Assembly: GCA_002309255.1 (NCBI GenBank)
Contig: DBXI01000061.1
Location: 1 to 30,977 of the forward strand
DNA from: Bacteroidales bacterium UBA1216
GTDB taxonomy: Bacteria; Bacteroidota; Bacteroidia; Bacteroidales; Paludibacteraceae
Reading direction: 5' to 3'
Length of the DNA stretch: 30,977 nucleotides
Shown piece by piece: positions 1 through 10,100 of this stretch. The first letter of the stretch is position 1, and each line of letters starts with the position of its first letter. The position numbers and the translations under genes are program-made. The notes under the pieces are model-generated. The model was given only the letters and a program-made list of their open reading frames with translations. It searched no databases and was not told where the DNA came from.

Positions 1-207
1 TCTTTGACATTCGCGTTCGGCAAGGGCTCGCATCAGATTGCGCCCTGCGCAATAAAAGCGACCCCTGCCTCCGCTCTCCCCACAAATTAAAATTTGCGGG
101 TACCCATGAACTAACAGGCAGTGGGGTGCTTTGCAGAGTTGCAACGTGACGCGGACGATTACGACGACGAGCAGCAGCATCCAGAGAGGGGATACGACGG
201 TGATCAT
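1..207 (-). CDS. Possible partial small membrane protein running off the left edge (doubtful)
   Basis: An ATG at 207 on the minus strand opens 69 codons with no stop before the window edge. The first 20 or so residues include a hydrophobic stretch (LWMLLLVVVIV), as in a signal anchor. The remainder (HGYPQILICGESGGRGR and onward) matches no family I recognise. The coding is GC-rich and another minus frame is open across the same bases, so the open frame is weak evidence. If real, it would be divergently oriented from the PUL. I regard it as more likely spurious than real. Confidence 0.15.
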   Translation of the reverse strand, partial: MITVVSPLWMLLLVVVIVRVTLQLCKAPHCLLVHGYPQILICGESGGRGRFYCAGRNLMRALAERECQR

Positions 208-332
208 TCAGACGAAGACGATCGAATCGTACGATGCGACAAAACGGTTGTACTGAAGGCCGAGAGGCTGAGAGGAGAACTCCCGCTCTGTGAAAAACAG
301 GGTAGGAGATTTCACTAAAATTACGTCAATTG

Positions 333-350
333 TGCAAAAAATGCAAAAAA
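333..350. repeat. Tandem 9-mer TGCAAAAAA x2 upstream of promoter
   Basis: Two perfect adjacent copies of TGCAAAAAA (333-341 and 342-350) lie about 35 bases upstream of the -33 element of the first promoter. They could be an A-tract UP-like element or part of a regulator site. No function is shown by the sequence itself. Confidence 0.5.
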
Positions 351-384
351 TACTTTCACAAGATTACACTTTGCATGTAAAAAA

Positions 385-416
385 TTTGCAAATATAAATT
401 TATTTATGTATCTTTG
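385..416 (+). promoter_or_regulatory. Bacteroidota promoter for the giant binding protein
   Basis: TTTG at 385-388 and TATCTTTG at 409-416 are separated by 20 bases, matching the known Bacteroidota consensus of -33 TTTG and -7 TAnnTTTG for the primary sigma factor. Transcription should begin a few bases after 416, giving a leader of about 50 bases before the ATG at 475. The -33 box lies inside a perfect 10-bp palindrome (ATTTGCAAAT, 384-393), a possible operator. The promoter also shows that an in-frame ATG at 406 cannot be the start codon. Confidence 0.8.
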
Positions 417-474
417 CAGTCGAATTCGTAAAGGCACGACTAACTACACAAGGCAATTACAACAAACCAATACA

Positions 475-3400
475 ATGAAAAACTTCAACCGATTCACCTT
501 ATCATCGAATCACCCATCTTTAACCCGCTTCCTTTTCGTTGCGTTAATGTCGTTCGCCTCCATCGGTCAGATGAGGGGAACTACTGTCTATTGTGCAGTG
601 GCGGCAGACAACTGCAATACAATGAAAATGTATGCCAATCTTGGTGACGACGGGGCTGTGTCTGTAGATCAGGATATGACCAGAACAGCCAAAACGTATA
701 ATGGGAAAATCATTTACTCTATTACCTTTACAGAGAAATACGGTGGTGTAGATAACATGTATTTTAAAAAGATAGGTGTTGGCGAGCAATGTGCGTATGG
801 TTCGTGGACTACATCCGAAACATATAGTGGAAAGTTATATGATTACGAGGCAGGGTCGTGGAAGTCTTATTCTGAAGATGCAGCCTATACGGTATATTTT
901 GTGAATTATTACGACTGGGCAACGCCTAAAGCATACGCATGGAACAGTGCCTGTGATAATAATGCCGCGTATTCGACCAGCGCAGCCATGACAAAGACGG
1001 GTGACAAGTATAACGGTCATGACATTTATTCTATTACTTTCTCGAAAGGATACCAAAATGTTATTTTTAATAATAACGGTAGCGGAGATGCCAAGACCGG
1101 AGATTTAAGTTGTTTTTCTAATAGTGGTAAACTTTATAATGGTTCCGCATGGCAGGCGTACGGGCGTGATATAACCGTATATGCTATTCCGGAAGCCAGT
1201 GCATATTACTTGTCGTCGTTTAACACAGAATCGCATACACTTAAGGCCAATGTGCAAGTGGGTGATGATGAATGGTTGGGAACTATGCCGGTATTTTCAA
1301 AAACAAGTTATAAGTACAACGGCAATTGGATCTATAAGGCGACCGTCTTGGCTAAGTATAACGTGGTTAAACGGATTCAGTTCCAGCAGTATAACGTCGG
1401 ATCTTTTGTAAAAGAGTATGATTGTACACCAGAATCGCAATATACCGCCAGTTCGATTGATGGCAAGATCTTCGGCGGTTGGGTGAGCGATGCGCATACC
1501 TGGTATTCATACGCGACAGACATTGCATTTGACCAGCAGAGTGGTAGTGGCGGAACAAGTTCTGTGACAGCAACCGTTGGTTCGGCTATGCCAGCCGCAA
1601 CCATGCCGACGCGAGCCGGATATGCTTTTGGCGGTTATTACTCCGCTGCCGGCGGAAGTGGCGATAAATACTACAATGCCAACGGTTCGAGTGCCGCCAA
1701 TTGGATCATGGATGGTCCGACAACTCTTTACGCCAAGTGGACGTCGGTGTCAGCTGTTCCGGATGACCCGGATCTGGATGACTGTCAGGTGACGGGGATG
1801 TTCGGTTTGAGTGATTTTAGCAATCGCAACTTGCGCGGAGACTGCTCCGGAACGACAGAGACGGTAGGCAGCAAGGATACGCGTCATCTGCATGGTTTGG
1901 CAACGGGGCAGATAGGCGTAGATGATATCCCTTATAGTGTATCATCCTCGCGCGATCATATTCACTTTGAGGTGTGGGCACCGGAAGCGTTTACGTTTAC
2001 CGCAAGATTGTTTGGGTATAATGGAGGCTGGCAATACAGTGATACAAAGAACTTCACTACTACAGCCGGTTCATGGCAATCGTTCGATGTGGCGTTAAGT
2101 GCATTTACCAACAACACCAATTGCTTTAGCAATGTGTTCTCCGGCTTGGATCTGAGTAACCTTGGTAGCAAGGATCTGTGGTTCGCCAATGTATATCTAT
2201 ACACATCGAGCAGCGCTTGCGCCGCCGAGCCGGAAGATGCACCGTCTGCACCATCGTATCCGGCTTGTGAGGTACAGAGCATATACAGCGACAGCTACGC
2301 ATCAGTAGGCATCAGCGGCTACTATGACTGGGGTGGCGGAGGAAGCACCAAGGCCGACAGAGTGGTTGATGGCGTGAATATGTACAAGCTGACCGTCAAG
2401 AATAATTTTGCCGGAGGCTTTGCTCTCAACGGTAAGATCGACGGTTCGGCATATGAGTATATCCACATGGATGTATGGACACCATTGGCATCGACGTTCC
2501 GTTTCTCGCCAATCTGCTGGAACTATACAAGCAGTGGCAACGAGACCGAGCAGTACAAAACGAGCATCTCCACCGGTGCAGCCACCTGGACGAGTGTGGA
2601 TATACCGGTAAGTTACTTCACTGATCTAGGTCTGACCATGCGTGGCAACTATCAGCTGAAGATAGACCAATGCACCAGTGCGTACTTCTGGATCACCAAT
2701 ATCTACTATTATAACACGAGCTCGTGCCCGTCGTACACGCCCACGGAGGGAACACACCATTTCGGTACGGCGCAGCGGCAGAACGTAGCCTTGTTCAGCG
2801 ATGCCGACATGGCAACCGGCAGGCACGCCAATACATCTAAGCCACTGGCGCAGCACTTCGATTACTATATCGTTGACTGCGGCGACCAGATGTTGGCAAA
2901 GACCATCACCCGCGGCAAGTTGGGCACAGGTGTTTATGATCAGATGGTGTTAGTTTGGAACAACGCCAAAACGGGATACCGTGAGAATAAACTCTCGCAG
3001 CACAACGCGGCAGCCACCATTGGCTTCCAACGCATCGGTGATGCCGACCAGTATAACTGGAACGGACAGACCACAACCGCCCCGATGAACTTCTACATGA
3101 CGTTCCAGGAGCAGACAACAGGCACCGGCTATTCGGAGTTCTTCGACTACAAACGCGGATACATCAATAATCCTAATGGCGATGTGACTGCACCGACGCT
3201 GACCAGTGTGGCCAGCACAAGTGAGACGGGCTACTTCACGCTGACCTTCACCGGCGGTAATGACAACTCGGGACAGTGGTTCTACTACATTGAAGATACT
3301 GAGTTCGACTACTACAAAGTGTCGCTGGAAGATACGATTCGTATCCCTAAGGTGGATAACGGACAAGTGTTCCACTTCAATTGCTATGCGGTGGACTTCA

Positions 3401-6400
3401 ACGGCAATATGTCCGCAGCTAAGGCTTTGACCATTGAGATGCCTTATACGAGTCCTTCGACAACTAACTTGGCGCTGAATAGACCGGTTGAGATGGGTGT
3501 AACCGGAGGTACAGGACATGTATCGGGTACCAATTATACATTAGCCAATGATGGAAGCTATAGCACTCGTTGGGAAGAAGGTGATCATGGCGATCCTCCG
3601 TATTCCTACACAAACGAATGGTGGTATGTGGACTTGCGCGGTTACTACACGCTGGATAAGATCAAGATCTGGTTTGAGACGGCTTGCACGGATAACTTCG
3701 TTCTGCAAGCGGCGCACACCTTACCGGCAACCGTTAATGACGACACGCAATGGCGAACCATTTACACCAATACCTCAACGCCTAACACCGGTACTGCTGC
3801 AGGTAATGTCAATACGTATGATGTAAGTGGCAACACAGCGCGCTATGTACGTATCAAGTCGTACAATAACACCTACGCCGGTGGTAAGTATGGTTTCTCC
3901 ATTTGGGAGTTTGAGGTATATGGTTCGGCAGCAACTACTAAGGATGCAACCACGCCATTGATAAGCACTGCTGAGGCATCGGCTTTGATCAGCAATACGC
4001 AGATGCAGTTGACGCTTGAGACAAGTGATGGCTCGACGTTCTTCCGCATCATTGATAACGACACCGAAGAGAAGTTCTTGATGGAGGTGGATGGCGACAA
4101 TCATGTGGTGCTGACCAATAAGACATATGAATACTGCGAGCAATATAGTTTCGATATTCAGGCGATGGATGATGCCGCCAACTTGTCGTCGGTTACAACC
4201 ATCACTCCTACTGTTGCTCCGCCCGCCTTGTACAACCTGACGACCGGCGCAACAGCCACAGCAGGATATGTAGAGGGGGGCAACACTGCTGCATCCGCCG
4301 TTGACGGAAATGCCGGAACGCGTTGGGGCTCTAATGGCGGTAGCGCCTCGGAGCACTGGATAACGGTGGACATGAAGAAGCGCTATACCGTTTCGACCGT
4401 CAAACTGAGTTGGGAGACGGCCTGCCCGAAGAACTACTACCTGAAGGCTTCGATTGACGGCACACATTTTTATCCCGTAGGCCATTATACGACTGCACCT
4501 TCTACCAGCGTCAACGGTTCGGTTTATACGACCTATACAATACCCTCCGGCATTGAGGCGCGTTACCTGCAGATGAACTCAGTGGAGAACAACACGGGCT
4601 ACGGTACCAGTATATTTGAGTTTGAGGCCTATGGCTCATGCGCTACCAATGGCACCAAGCCCATCATGACCTATGCTGAGATCCGGGATCTGCTGATTGG
4701 CAGCACCGGTTCAAGTGCTGAGATCAACGTAGGCGCATGGGACGATGCCACGGCGTTCGCGAACCTGACCTACAAGGCTGTGTTCACCGCCGGCAAGGAT
4801 GCAACGGTCAGTGGACTGACAGCTACCGATGGCGTGCTGACCTTGTCCGGACTGACGACAGGCACCACCTACACCGTACGGATCTACGCTGTTGATGGCA
4901 GTAGCAATCAGTCGGACAACTATAAGGAACTGACCTTCACTCCCAAGGTTAACCTGTACTACCTCACCGGTGATGCTACAGGCGCAGCCGGAGCATGGGA
5001 AGGAGCATTAGGTACTGCTGTAAGTGCTGCTACAAGAAGGTTCGGCATCACTGAGACGGATGGCGTATATTCTTATAGCATAACCGTAGTTGGTGCAGAG
5101 CAACAGTACCGCCTGTACTATGACGTGGAAGGTGACATAACCTTCCGTAATGACGGCGATCACTGGTGCACGGAAGGTAACCAAGTGATAACGAACCATA
5201 ATGGCGAGACGATCACTGTTCATGCCAAGGATAAAGATCACTTCGTTTCGAACTTCGATGAACTGTACGTCTATGGTGCAGCCGTGAATGCAGCAACCGA
5301 AGGGGATGCACTCCAGATGACCTACAGCGACGGCAAGTTCTCATGGGAAGGTGCTGTGGCCACGGGCACGAACGCGTACCGTATCATAGTGAAGAACAAC
5401 GGTACAGGCTTCAATGATCACTCGCGTGCACGTATTATGAGCACCACCAACTGGGAGAATAGCGCCGGTGTCAGGTACGCTAAGTTAGTGTTCGATCCCG
5501 CTACCTGGGAATGCGAGTGGACAACAGCTGATCAGTTCATCTATGACAACAACAACGGTGCCGGCAACGGCAACTGGAGCACGGCGGCTAACTGGCTCAA
5601 TAAAGCCGTTCCAACCATTGATAATGACGTGATTCTGCAAGCACCTGTGACGGTGGATATAACCGGTGCGCGCGCCAAGAGCGTGGTGATCGATCAGAGC
5701 GGCGACAATGAGGGACAACTCATCATCAGTGCAGGCAAGGAGCTTGTGATAGCCGGGACTCTGAGGAAGACCACCGACGGCGAGACGATGGTGGCTACCG
5801 GCGAGAATGACATCATCATCAACTCCGATGCTTCCCATGGATTGGGCGCACTCGTCATGGGTAGCCACGATGGCACGAACCAGGCCACGGTGAACTTCTA
5901 CTCTATATCACATGGCTCAACAAAAACCGAATCAGCCGCCAAAGCATCGGTGAGTCAGTATGTAGGTACGCCGTTCGGCAATAGCCCGAAGATGCTCAAC
6001 CAGTTCTATAACTCATGGATGTACCGATTCGCCTATCCCGATGAGATGGGTAATGTGGATTGGGTACACATTGATGGTGACGACGAGTTGGAAGCGTTCC
6101 GCGGATACGCCGTCATCTCAGCCGATCCGGTAGGACACACCTACACGATGAGCGGAGCGCTGGTGTCTGCTGCGGATAAGACCTTCAACGACCTCAAATG
6201 CAATATATCAGGAGCAAAAGGCACCACCCTGTATAACAATGAGCACATGTTTGCCAACTCGTGGATGGCTCCCATCAAAATCAATCAGTTCGAGGCAACG
6301 GACTTTGTCGGTGCAACGGCTACCATCTACATCTTCAACTCCGGCAGCCCGGATGATTACGAAAACGACGGAACAGCTGCCGGTCAGTACGTAGTATATC

Positions 6401-7116
6401 CGATAGAGACGGCGACTGATGCGGATGTGATACCTGCTATGCAAGCGTTCTCCGTATATACGTACGGTTTGACAGGCGAAGCCGCAAGTCTAACCCTCGA
6501 CTACAGCCGTCTCGTTTATGATCCGGCTGTGACGGGCACAACGCCTGCCGCGAACCGCGCGCCTCGTCGCAGCAAGGTGCAGCTCAACCAGACGGAGAAG
6601 ATGCACGTATATGTCAGCGCCGAGAGTGGATACAAAGATAAGGTTTATATGCTCGCGCACGAGGATTTCAGTGAGCGATTTGAGAACGGCTGGGACGGGA
6701 GCAAGCTCTTTGGCGAGAGCACAGCGCCGCAACTCTATGCCCTGACGTCGGATGGGAATATGGCTATCAACTGCGTGCCAACGATGGAAGGCACCGTGCT
6801 CGGATTCCAAAAAGGAACGGAGGATAGCTTCTACACCTTCTCGTTCGATTACGATGCTGCGAACACCTGGTATCTCAACGATCTAAAGGAGCAGTGCTCC
6901 ACCGTGATCAGTGCGGAGAGCACCTATACGTTCCTGGCTACCGACAACGATGCCGCACGATTCATCATCAGCCGCACGCCGATCCGTTATATGCCTACGG
7001 GCATCGACAACGGCGAGGAAGCAGCCACGACAGTGCGCAAACTGATCATCGATGAGCATGTGTATATCATCCGCAGCGGAAGGATGTACGATGCAGCGGG
7101 CGCGTTGGTACGATAA
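475..7116 (+). CDS. Giant secreted multi-module carbohydrate-binding protein, no catalytic domain seen
   Basis: About 2213 aa with an N-terminal signal peptide. The ATG at 475 is chosen because an upstream in-frame ATG (406) lies in the promoter. Modules in rough order: three repeats resembling starch-binding CBM26/CBM25 (residues 36-135, 139-230, 232-345; motifs like VYFVNYYDW, AYAWN, NVIFNN); an InlB/Listeria-Bacteroides-like repeat (349-424); two jelly-roll-like domains (439-582, 599-752); a module carrying YYIVDCGDQM plus an FN3-like part (761-992) that is also present in the 28562 protein; F5/8C (997-1151); FN3-like; F5/8C (1252-1387); FN3-like; a SusE/F-like segment starting LYYLTGDA (about 1493-1682); a segment starting GNWSTAANW that resembles repeats of secreted Bacteroidota proteins; and a C-terminal sorting-like tail. 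I recognise no hydrolase motif. Inferred role: a cell-surface scaffold or adhesin that holds glucan for the neighbouring GH81. Confidence 0.85.
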   Translation: MKNFNRFTLSSNHPSLTRFLFVALMSFASIGQMRGTTVYCAVAADNCNTMKMYANLGDDGAVSVDQDMTRTAKTYNGKIIYSITFTEKYGGVDNMYFKKIGVGEQCAYGSWTTSETYSGKLYDYEAGSWKSYSEDAAYTVYFVNYYDWATPKAYAWNSACDNNAAYSTSAAMTKTGDKYNGHDIYSITFSKGYQNVIFNNNGSGDAKTGDLSCFSNSGKLYNGSAWQAYGRDITVYAIPEASAYYLSSFNTESHTLKANVQVGDDEWLGTMPVFSKTSYKYNGNWIYKATVLAKYNVVKRIQFQQYNVGSFVKEYDCTPESQYTASSIDGKIFGGWVSDAHTWYSYATDIAFDQQSGSGGTSSVTATVGSAMPAATMPTRAGYAFGGYYSAAGGSGDKYYNANGSSAANWIMDGPTTLYAKWTSVSAVPDDPDLDDCQVTGMFGLSDFSNRNLRGDCSGTTETVGSKDTRHLHGLATGQIGVDDIPYSVSSSRDHIHFEVWAPEAFTFTARLFGYNGGWQYSDTKNFTTTAGSWQSFDVALSAFTNNTNCFSNVFSGLDLSNLGSKDLWFANVYLYTSSSACAAEPEDAPSAPSYPACEVQSIYSDSYASVGISGYYDWGGGGSTKADRVVDGVNMYKLTVKNNFAGGFALNGKIDGSAYEYIHMDVWTPLASTFRFSPICWNYTSSGNETEQYKTSISTGAATWTSVDIPVSYFTDLGLTMRGNYQLKIDQCTSAYFWITNIYYYNTSSCPSYTPTEGTHHFGTAQRQNVALFSDADMATGRHANTSKPLAQHFDYYIVDCGDQMLAKTITRGKLGTGVYDQMVLVWNNAKTGYRENKLSQHNAAATIGFQRIGDADQYNWNGQTTTAPMNFYMTFQEQTTGTGYSEFFDYKRGYINNPNGDVTAPTLTSVASTSETGYFTLTFTGGNDNSGQWFYYIEDTEFDYYKVSLEDTIRIPKVDNGQVFHFNCYAVDFNGNMSAAKALTIEMPYTSPSTTNLALNRPVEMGVTGGTGHVSGTNYTLANDGSYSTRWEEGDHGDPPYSYTNEWWYVDLRGYYTLDKIKIWFETACTDNFVLQAAHTLPATVNDDTQWRTIYTNTSTPNTGTAAGNVNTYDVSGNTARYVRIKSYNNTYAGGKYGFSIWEFEVYGSAATTKDATTPLISTAEASALISNTQMQLTLETSDGSTFFRIIDNDTEEKFLMEVDGDNHVVLTNKTYEYCEQYSFDIQAMDDAANLSSVTTITPTVAPPALYNLTTGATATAGYVEGGNTAASAVDGNAGTRWGSNGGSASEHWITVDMKKRYTVSTVKLSWETACPKNYYLKASIDGTHFYPVGHYTTAPSTSVNGSVYTTYTIPSGIEARYLQMNSVENNTGYGTSIFEFEAYGSCATNGTKPIMTYAEIRDLLIGSTGSSAEINVGAWDDATAFANLTYKAVFTAGKDATVSGLTATDGVLTLSGLTTGTTYTVRIYAVDGSSNQSDNYKELTFTPKVNLYYLTGDATGAAGAWEGALGTAVSAATRRFGITETDGVYSYSITVVGAEQQYRLYYDVEGDITFRNDGDHWCTEGNQVITNHNGETITVHAKDKDHFVSNFDELYVYGAAVNAATEGDALQMTYSDGKFSWEGAVATGTNAYRIIVKNNGTGFNDHSRARIMSTTNWENSAGVRYAKLVFDPATWECEWTTADQFIYDNNNGAGNGNWSTAANWLNKAVPTIDNDVILQAPVTVDITGARAKSVVIDQSGDNEGQLIISAGKELVIAGTLRKTTDGETMVATGENDIIINSDASHGLGALVMGSHDGTNQATVNFYSISHGSTKTESAAKASVSQYVGTPFGNSPKMLNQFYNSWMYRFAYPDEMGNVDWVHIDGDDELEAFRGYAVISADPVGHTYTMSGALVSAADKTFNDLKCNISGAKGTTLYNNEHMFANSWMAPIKINQFEATDFVGATATIYIFNSGSPDDYENDGTAAGQYVVYPIETATDADVIPAMQAFSVYTYGLTGEAASLTLDYSRLVYDPAVTGTTPAANRAPRRSKVQLNQTEKMHVYVSAESGYKDKVYMLAHEDFSERFENGWDGSKLFGESTAPQLYALTSDGNMAINCVPTMEGTVLGFQKGTEDSFYTFSFDYDAANTWYLNDLKEQCSTVISAESTYTFLATDNDAARFIISRTPIRYMPTGIDNGEEAATTVRKLIIDEHVYIIRSGRMYDAAGALVR

Positions 7117-7173
7117 TTTAGTTTTGAGTTTAGTGTTTAGTGTTGTTGAGAGTTTAGTGTTGAAAGTTTAGAG
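7117..7173 (+). repeat. Degenerate GTTTAGTGTT-type repeat filling the gene junction
   Basis: The whole 57-base gap is built from variants of GAGTTTAGTGTT (TTGAGTTTAGTG, TTTAGTGTTG, GAGTTTAGTGTT, AAGTTTAGAG). It contains no recognisable promoter or terminator and runs directly into the start codon of the GH81 gene. Confidence 0.8.
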
Positions 7174-10100
7174 ATGAAGACATTTCAGAAGATAGTTATC
7201 CTCCTGATGGCGGCAGTGTTTAGTCTGCCGCTGGTAGGTCAGCAGGCGGTGCGATTGGGTGGCGGATCGTATGCATCGTTTGCGCCGCTAAGCGCCAGCC
7301 GCACGGATGAGCGTGGTGGCAGTCAGGCGTATCAGATGGAGCATCGCAGGTTGTACTTGCCGGATAGTCTGCTGCAGCGCTTGGGTTCGCCCGACGGCAC
7401 CAAACCCGGCACACTCGCTCTGCCCACTAACGACTGGTGGACACATGCCTTGGTCAACACCTGGACAGGTAAGATCTGGGGGTATCCGTATTGGGTGGAA
7501 GCCACGGAGCAGGGCGTGGAGATAGGTTATCCCGATCACTGGGAACCGACAGGCTGCGAGGTGAAGTGGGACACGCCGCTCGCACTATCGTTCACGAACA
7601 GCGAGTCGGGCAAACGCGCCGCGTTCAAAGAGGCGCTGGTGGACAGCTGGTCGGACTTCATGATGTCGTTTATTATGCAGGACGGCAAATCATGGGTGCG
7701 CGTGACCTGCATGCACGGCTCGCCGCTCATCTGGCTGGAGACAAAGGGTATAACCATAGCAGTCACCAACCCCGATGAGGCGAAGTACGCCGTGTTCAGC
7801 CGAGAGGACCAAGTGACGATAGCATTGCTGGCAGACTTCATGAGTGCTGCGAATATTGAGCGCTATGCGTGGGATATACCGCGCAAGACGCGTGTGGATT
7901 ACGATTATGATGCAGCTAAAGCACAGCTCACCACCACTTTCCGCATATGGACGGATCAGGGGAAGATCGATGTGCTGATGGGCTTCCTTCCTCATCAATA
8001 TAATAGCGAGTCGAATTGCATGGAGGGATTGGGCGGTAATACTTATATGACTCCGCGCGGACAGATGCGCGTGACGACGGGTAACGATTTCTATTTCACC
8101 TATCAGGTGCATGGTTTTCTGCCGTTCTTCCCCCAACCGATAGAGTGGGCGGAGGGCTTCTCCAAGACCCGCATGCAGGCACTGAATGCCGACTATGCGG
8201 CGCGCGGCACGTTTGGTGGCGATACGTACTGGGGCGGCAAGGGACTGACGCAGATGATGCACTACATGACGTTTGCCCTGCAGATGGGCGACACGGCTAC
8301 GTTCCGCCTCGCCAAAGAGCGATTGAAAGAGAACTTGATCGATTGGTACACTTACACGCCGGGCGAGGAGAGAAGGTACTTCGTGCACTACCCGCGTTGG
8401 GGTGCGCTGGTGGGCTTCGATTGCTCGTATGACAGCGACACCTTCAACGATCATCACTTCCACTACGGATACTTCGTTTATGCCTCGGCGGTGCTGTGCA
8501 TGCTGGATCAGGATTTCCGCGAACATTACGGACAGATGGCACGTGAGGTGGCCCGCGACTACGCGAACTGGGAGAGAGAGACCGCTGGCGCTGAAAGAAC
8601 AAAGACCGCTACGCTGAAAGAGCAAAGACTATTGGAGCCATGGTTCAGGACGTTGGATCCTTATTGCGGACATTCGTTTGCAGGGGGATTGGGTAACGGT
8701 GGCAACGGCAACGGTCAGGAATCGACCTCAGAGGCTATACAAGGCTGGGGCGGTGTATGGATGCTTGGCGCAGCCTTGGGCGACCAAGAGATGCTGGAGG
8801 CCGGCATCTTCGGCTATACGCTGGAGACGCGTGCTGCGGCGGAGTACTGGTTTGACCGCGGAAGGAGGAACATTGATTATACAAAATACCAGCATCCGTA
8901 CTGCTGCAACCTGACCATGCAGGGTGTAGGGTGGTGGACGTGGTTCTCGGGCGACCCCGTATGGATGCACTCGATCCAGTGGCTGCCTATCTCGCCCATA
9001 CTGACAAACTTCTTCTGCGAGGATATTGACTTCACGCGCTGTGATTATACCGAGATGTACCAACATAAGGAGGTGGGCAACTACGAGGCGGCTACCGGCG
9101 GTCTGGGCGATGAGTCGGGTTTGGGCAATGTGTGCTTGAGTTACTTGTCGCTGTTTGAACCGGACAGTGCGGCACGCGTGTGGGACAGAATGGATAAAAT
9201 GGGCAAAGCACTCGCCAAGAACCCCGACACCGGCGGCATCACCTACTGGCTGACGCACAGCCATAAGGGTTTGGGCGAGAAACGCTACGATATACTGTGC
9301 GACCATCCGCTTGCATGTGCTTATACCGACAGCAAGGGTGTGACAACCTACGCCGTGTATAACGCCGGTATGACTGAACTGACCGTACATTTCTTCGGCG
9401 CAGCAGAAAAGACGTTGACCGTTCAACCCGGCTTGACCCTCACTGACGGCACACGCAAACAGGAGACCGCAACTATAGCCGATGACCTGACGCCGCAACC
9501 GAAGGATGAACTGGCGTGGGATCTTCCGTACCCGAATCTGGCATTAGGCAAACCGGCTACCGCCTCGTCGGAAGAGAACGTGGGTACATTAGTGGCGAAC
9601 ATCAACGACGGCGACCCGACAACCCGCTGGGGTTCTGCGCATCTGGATAATGAGTATGTGACCATCGACCTGGGCGAGACCTGCTACATAGACCACCTGA
9701 TTCTGCGCTGGGAGGCGGCGTATGCCTCGAAGTATAGCATCGGTTTGAGTGATGATGGCCAAGTTTGGCAGTCTGTCACCCTCAGTGCCTCGGGCGGCGT
9801 GGAGAAGGTAGCTTTGGCAAAGAAGATGCTTGCACAGGATCTGACGCCCCGCGGACGCTACCTGCGACTGACAGGCATCGAGCGCGCTACGCAGTACGGT
9901 ACATCGCTATATGAGATAGAGGCGTACGGTCGTCCGTTGCAAGGCGATGCAAGTAATGTGTTTGCCGTGGCTTTGGCAGCCAAGGACACCGTGCTGACCG
10001 AAGGAGAGTCAACGACGCTGAGTGCTACGGCATACAACGTGCAAGGTGCAGCCATCAATGCTTCGCCCACCTACGCGCTGGTCAGTGGTGCTGCTACACT

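Larger units (their letters stand above)
1..384. other. Left-edge region without a supported gene
   Basis: No convincing gene is seen here. Positions 120-320 are low in complexity, with runs of GAC/ACG/CAG-like triplets and purine-rich GAGAGG stretches. The + strand frame through it starts at a GTG and gives a very acidic peptide without family features. On the minus strand a frame is open from an ATG at 207 to the left edge (69 codons) and contains a hydrophobic run near its start, but neighbouring frames are also open there, so it may be chance. A 7-bp perfect hairpin (37-43 with 47-53) and an A/T-rich inverted repeat (79-100, one mismatch) are present. Neither is followed by a T run, so neither is a clear terminator. 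From about 320 the base composition turns sharply A/T-rich, as expected for a promoter region. Confidence 0.5.

Noticed and set aside
79..100. Inverted repeat as an intrinsic terminator
   Set aside because: One mismatch, an A/T loop of two bases, and no T run on either strand.
121..318. + strand frame of 65 codons from a GTG
   Set aside because: Very acidic low-complexity product (DDYDDEQQ, DGDHSDEDD), no ribosome-binding context and no family features; the DNA is simple-sequence-like.
406..474. Upstream in-frame start for the giant protein at 406
   Set aside because: The codon lies between the -33 and -7 promoter boxes, upstream of the predicted transcript start; the ATG at 475 begins a signal peptide.
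3463..4635. F5/8C domains of the giant protein as sialidase or fucosidase parts
   Set aside because: F5/8C (CBM32-like) modules occur with many enzymes; no sialidase Asp-box or fucosidase motif is present in the protein.
7690..8625. Minus-strand open frame of 311 codons
   Set aside because: Antisense shadow of the GH81 catalytic domain, whose + strand motifs are unambiguous.
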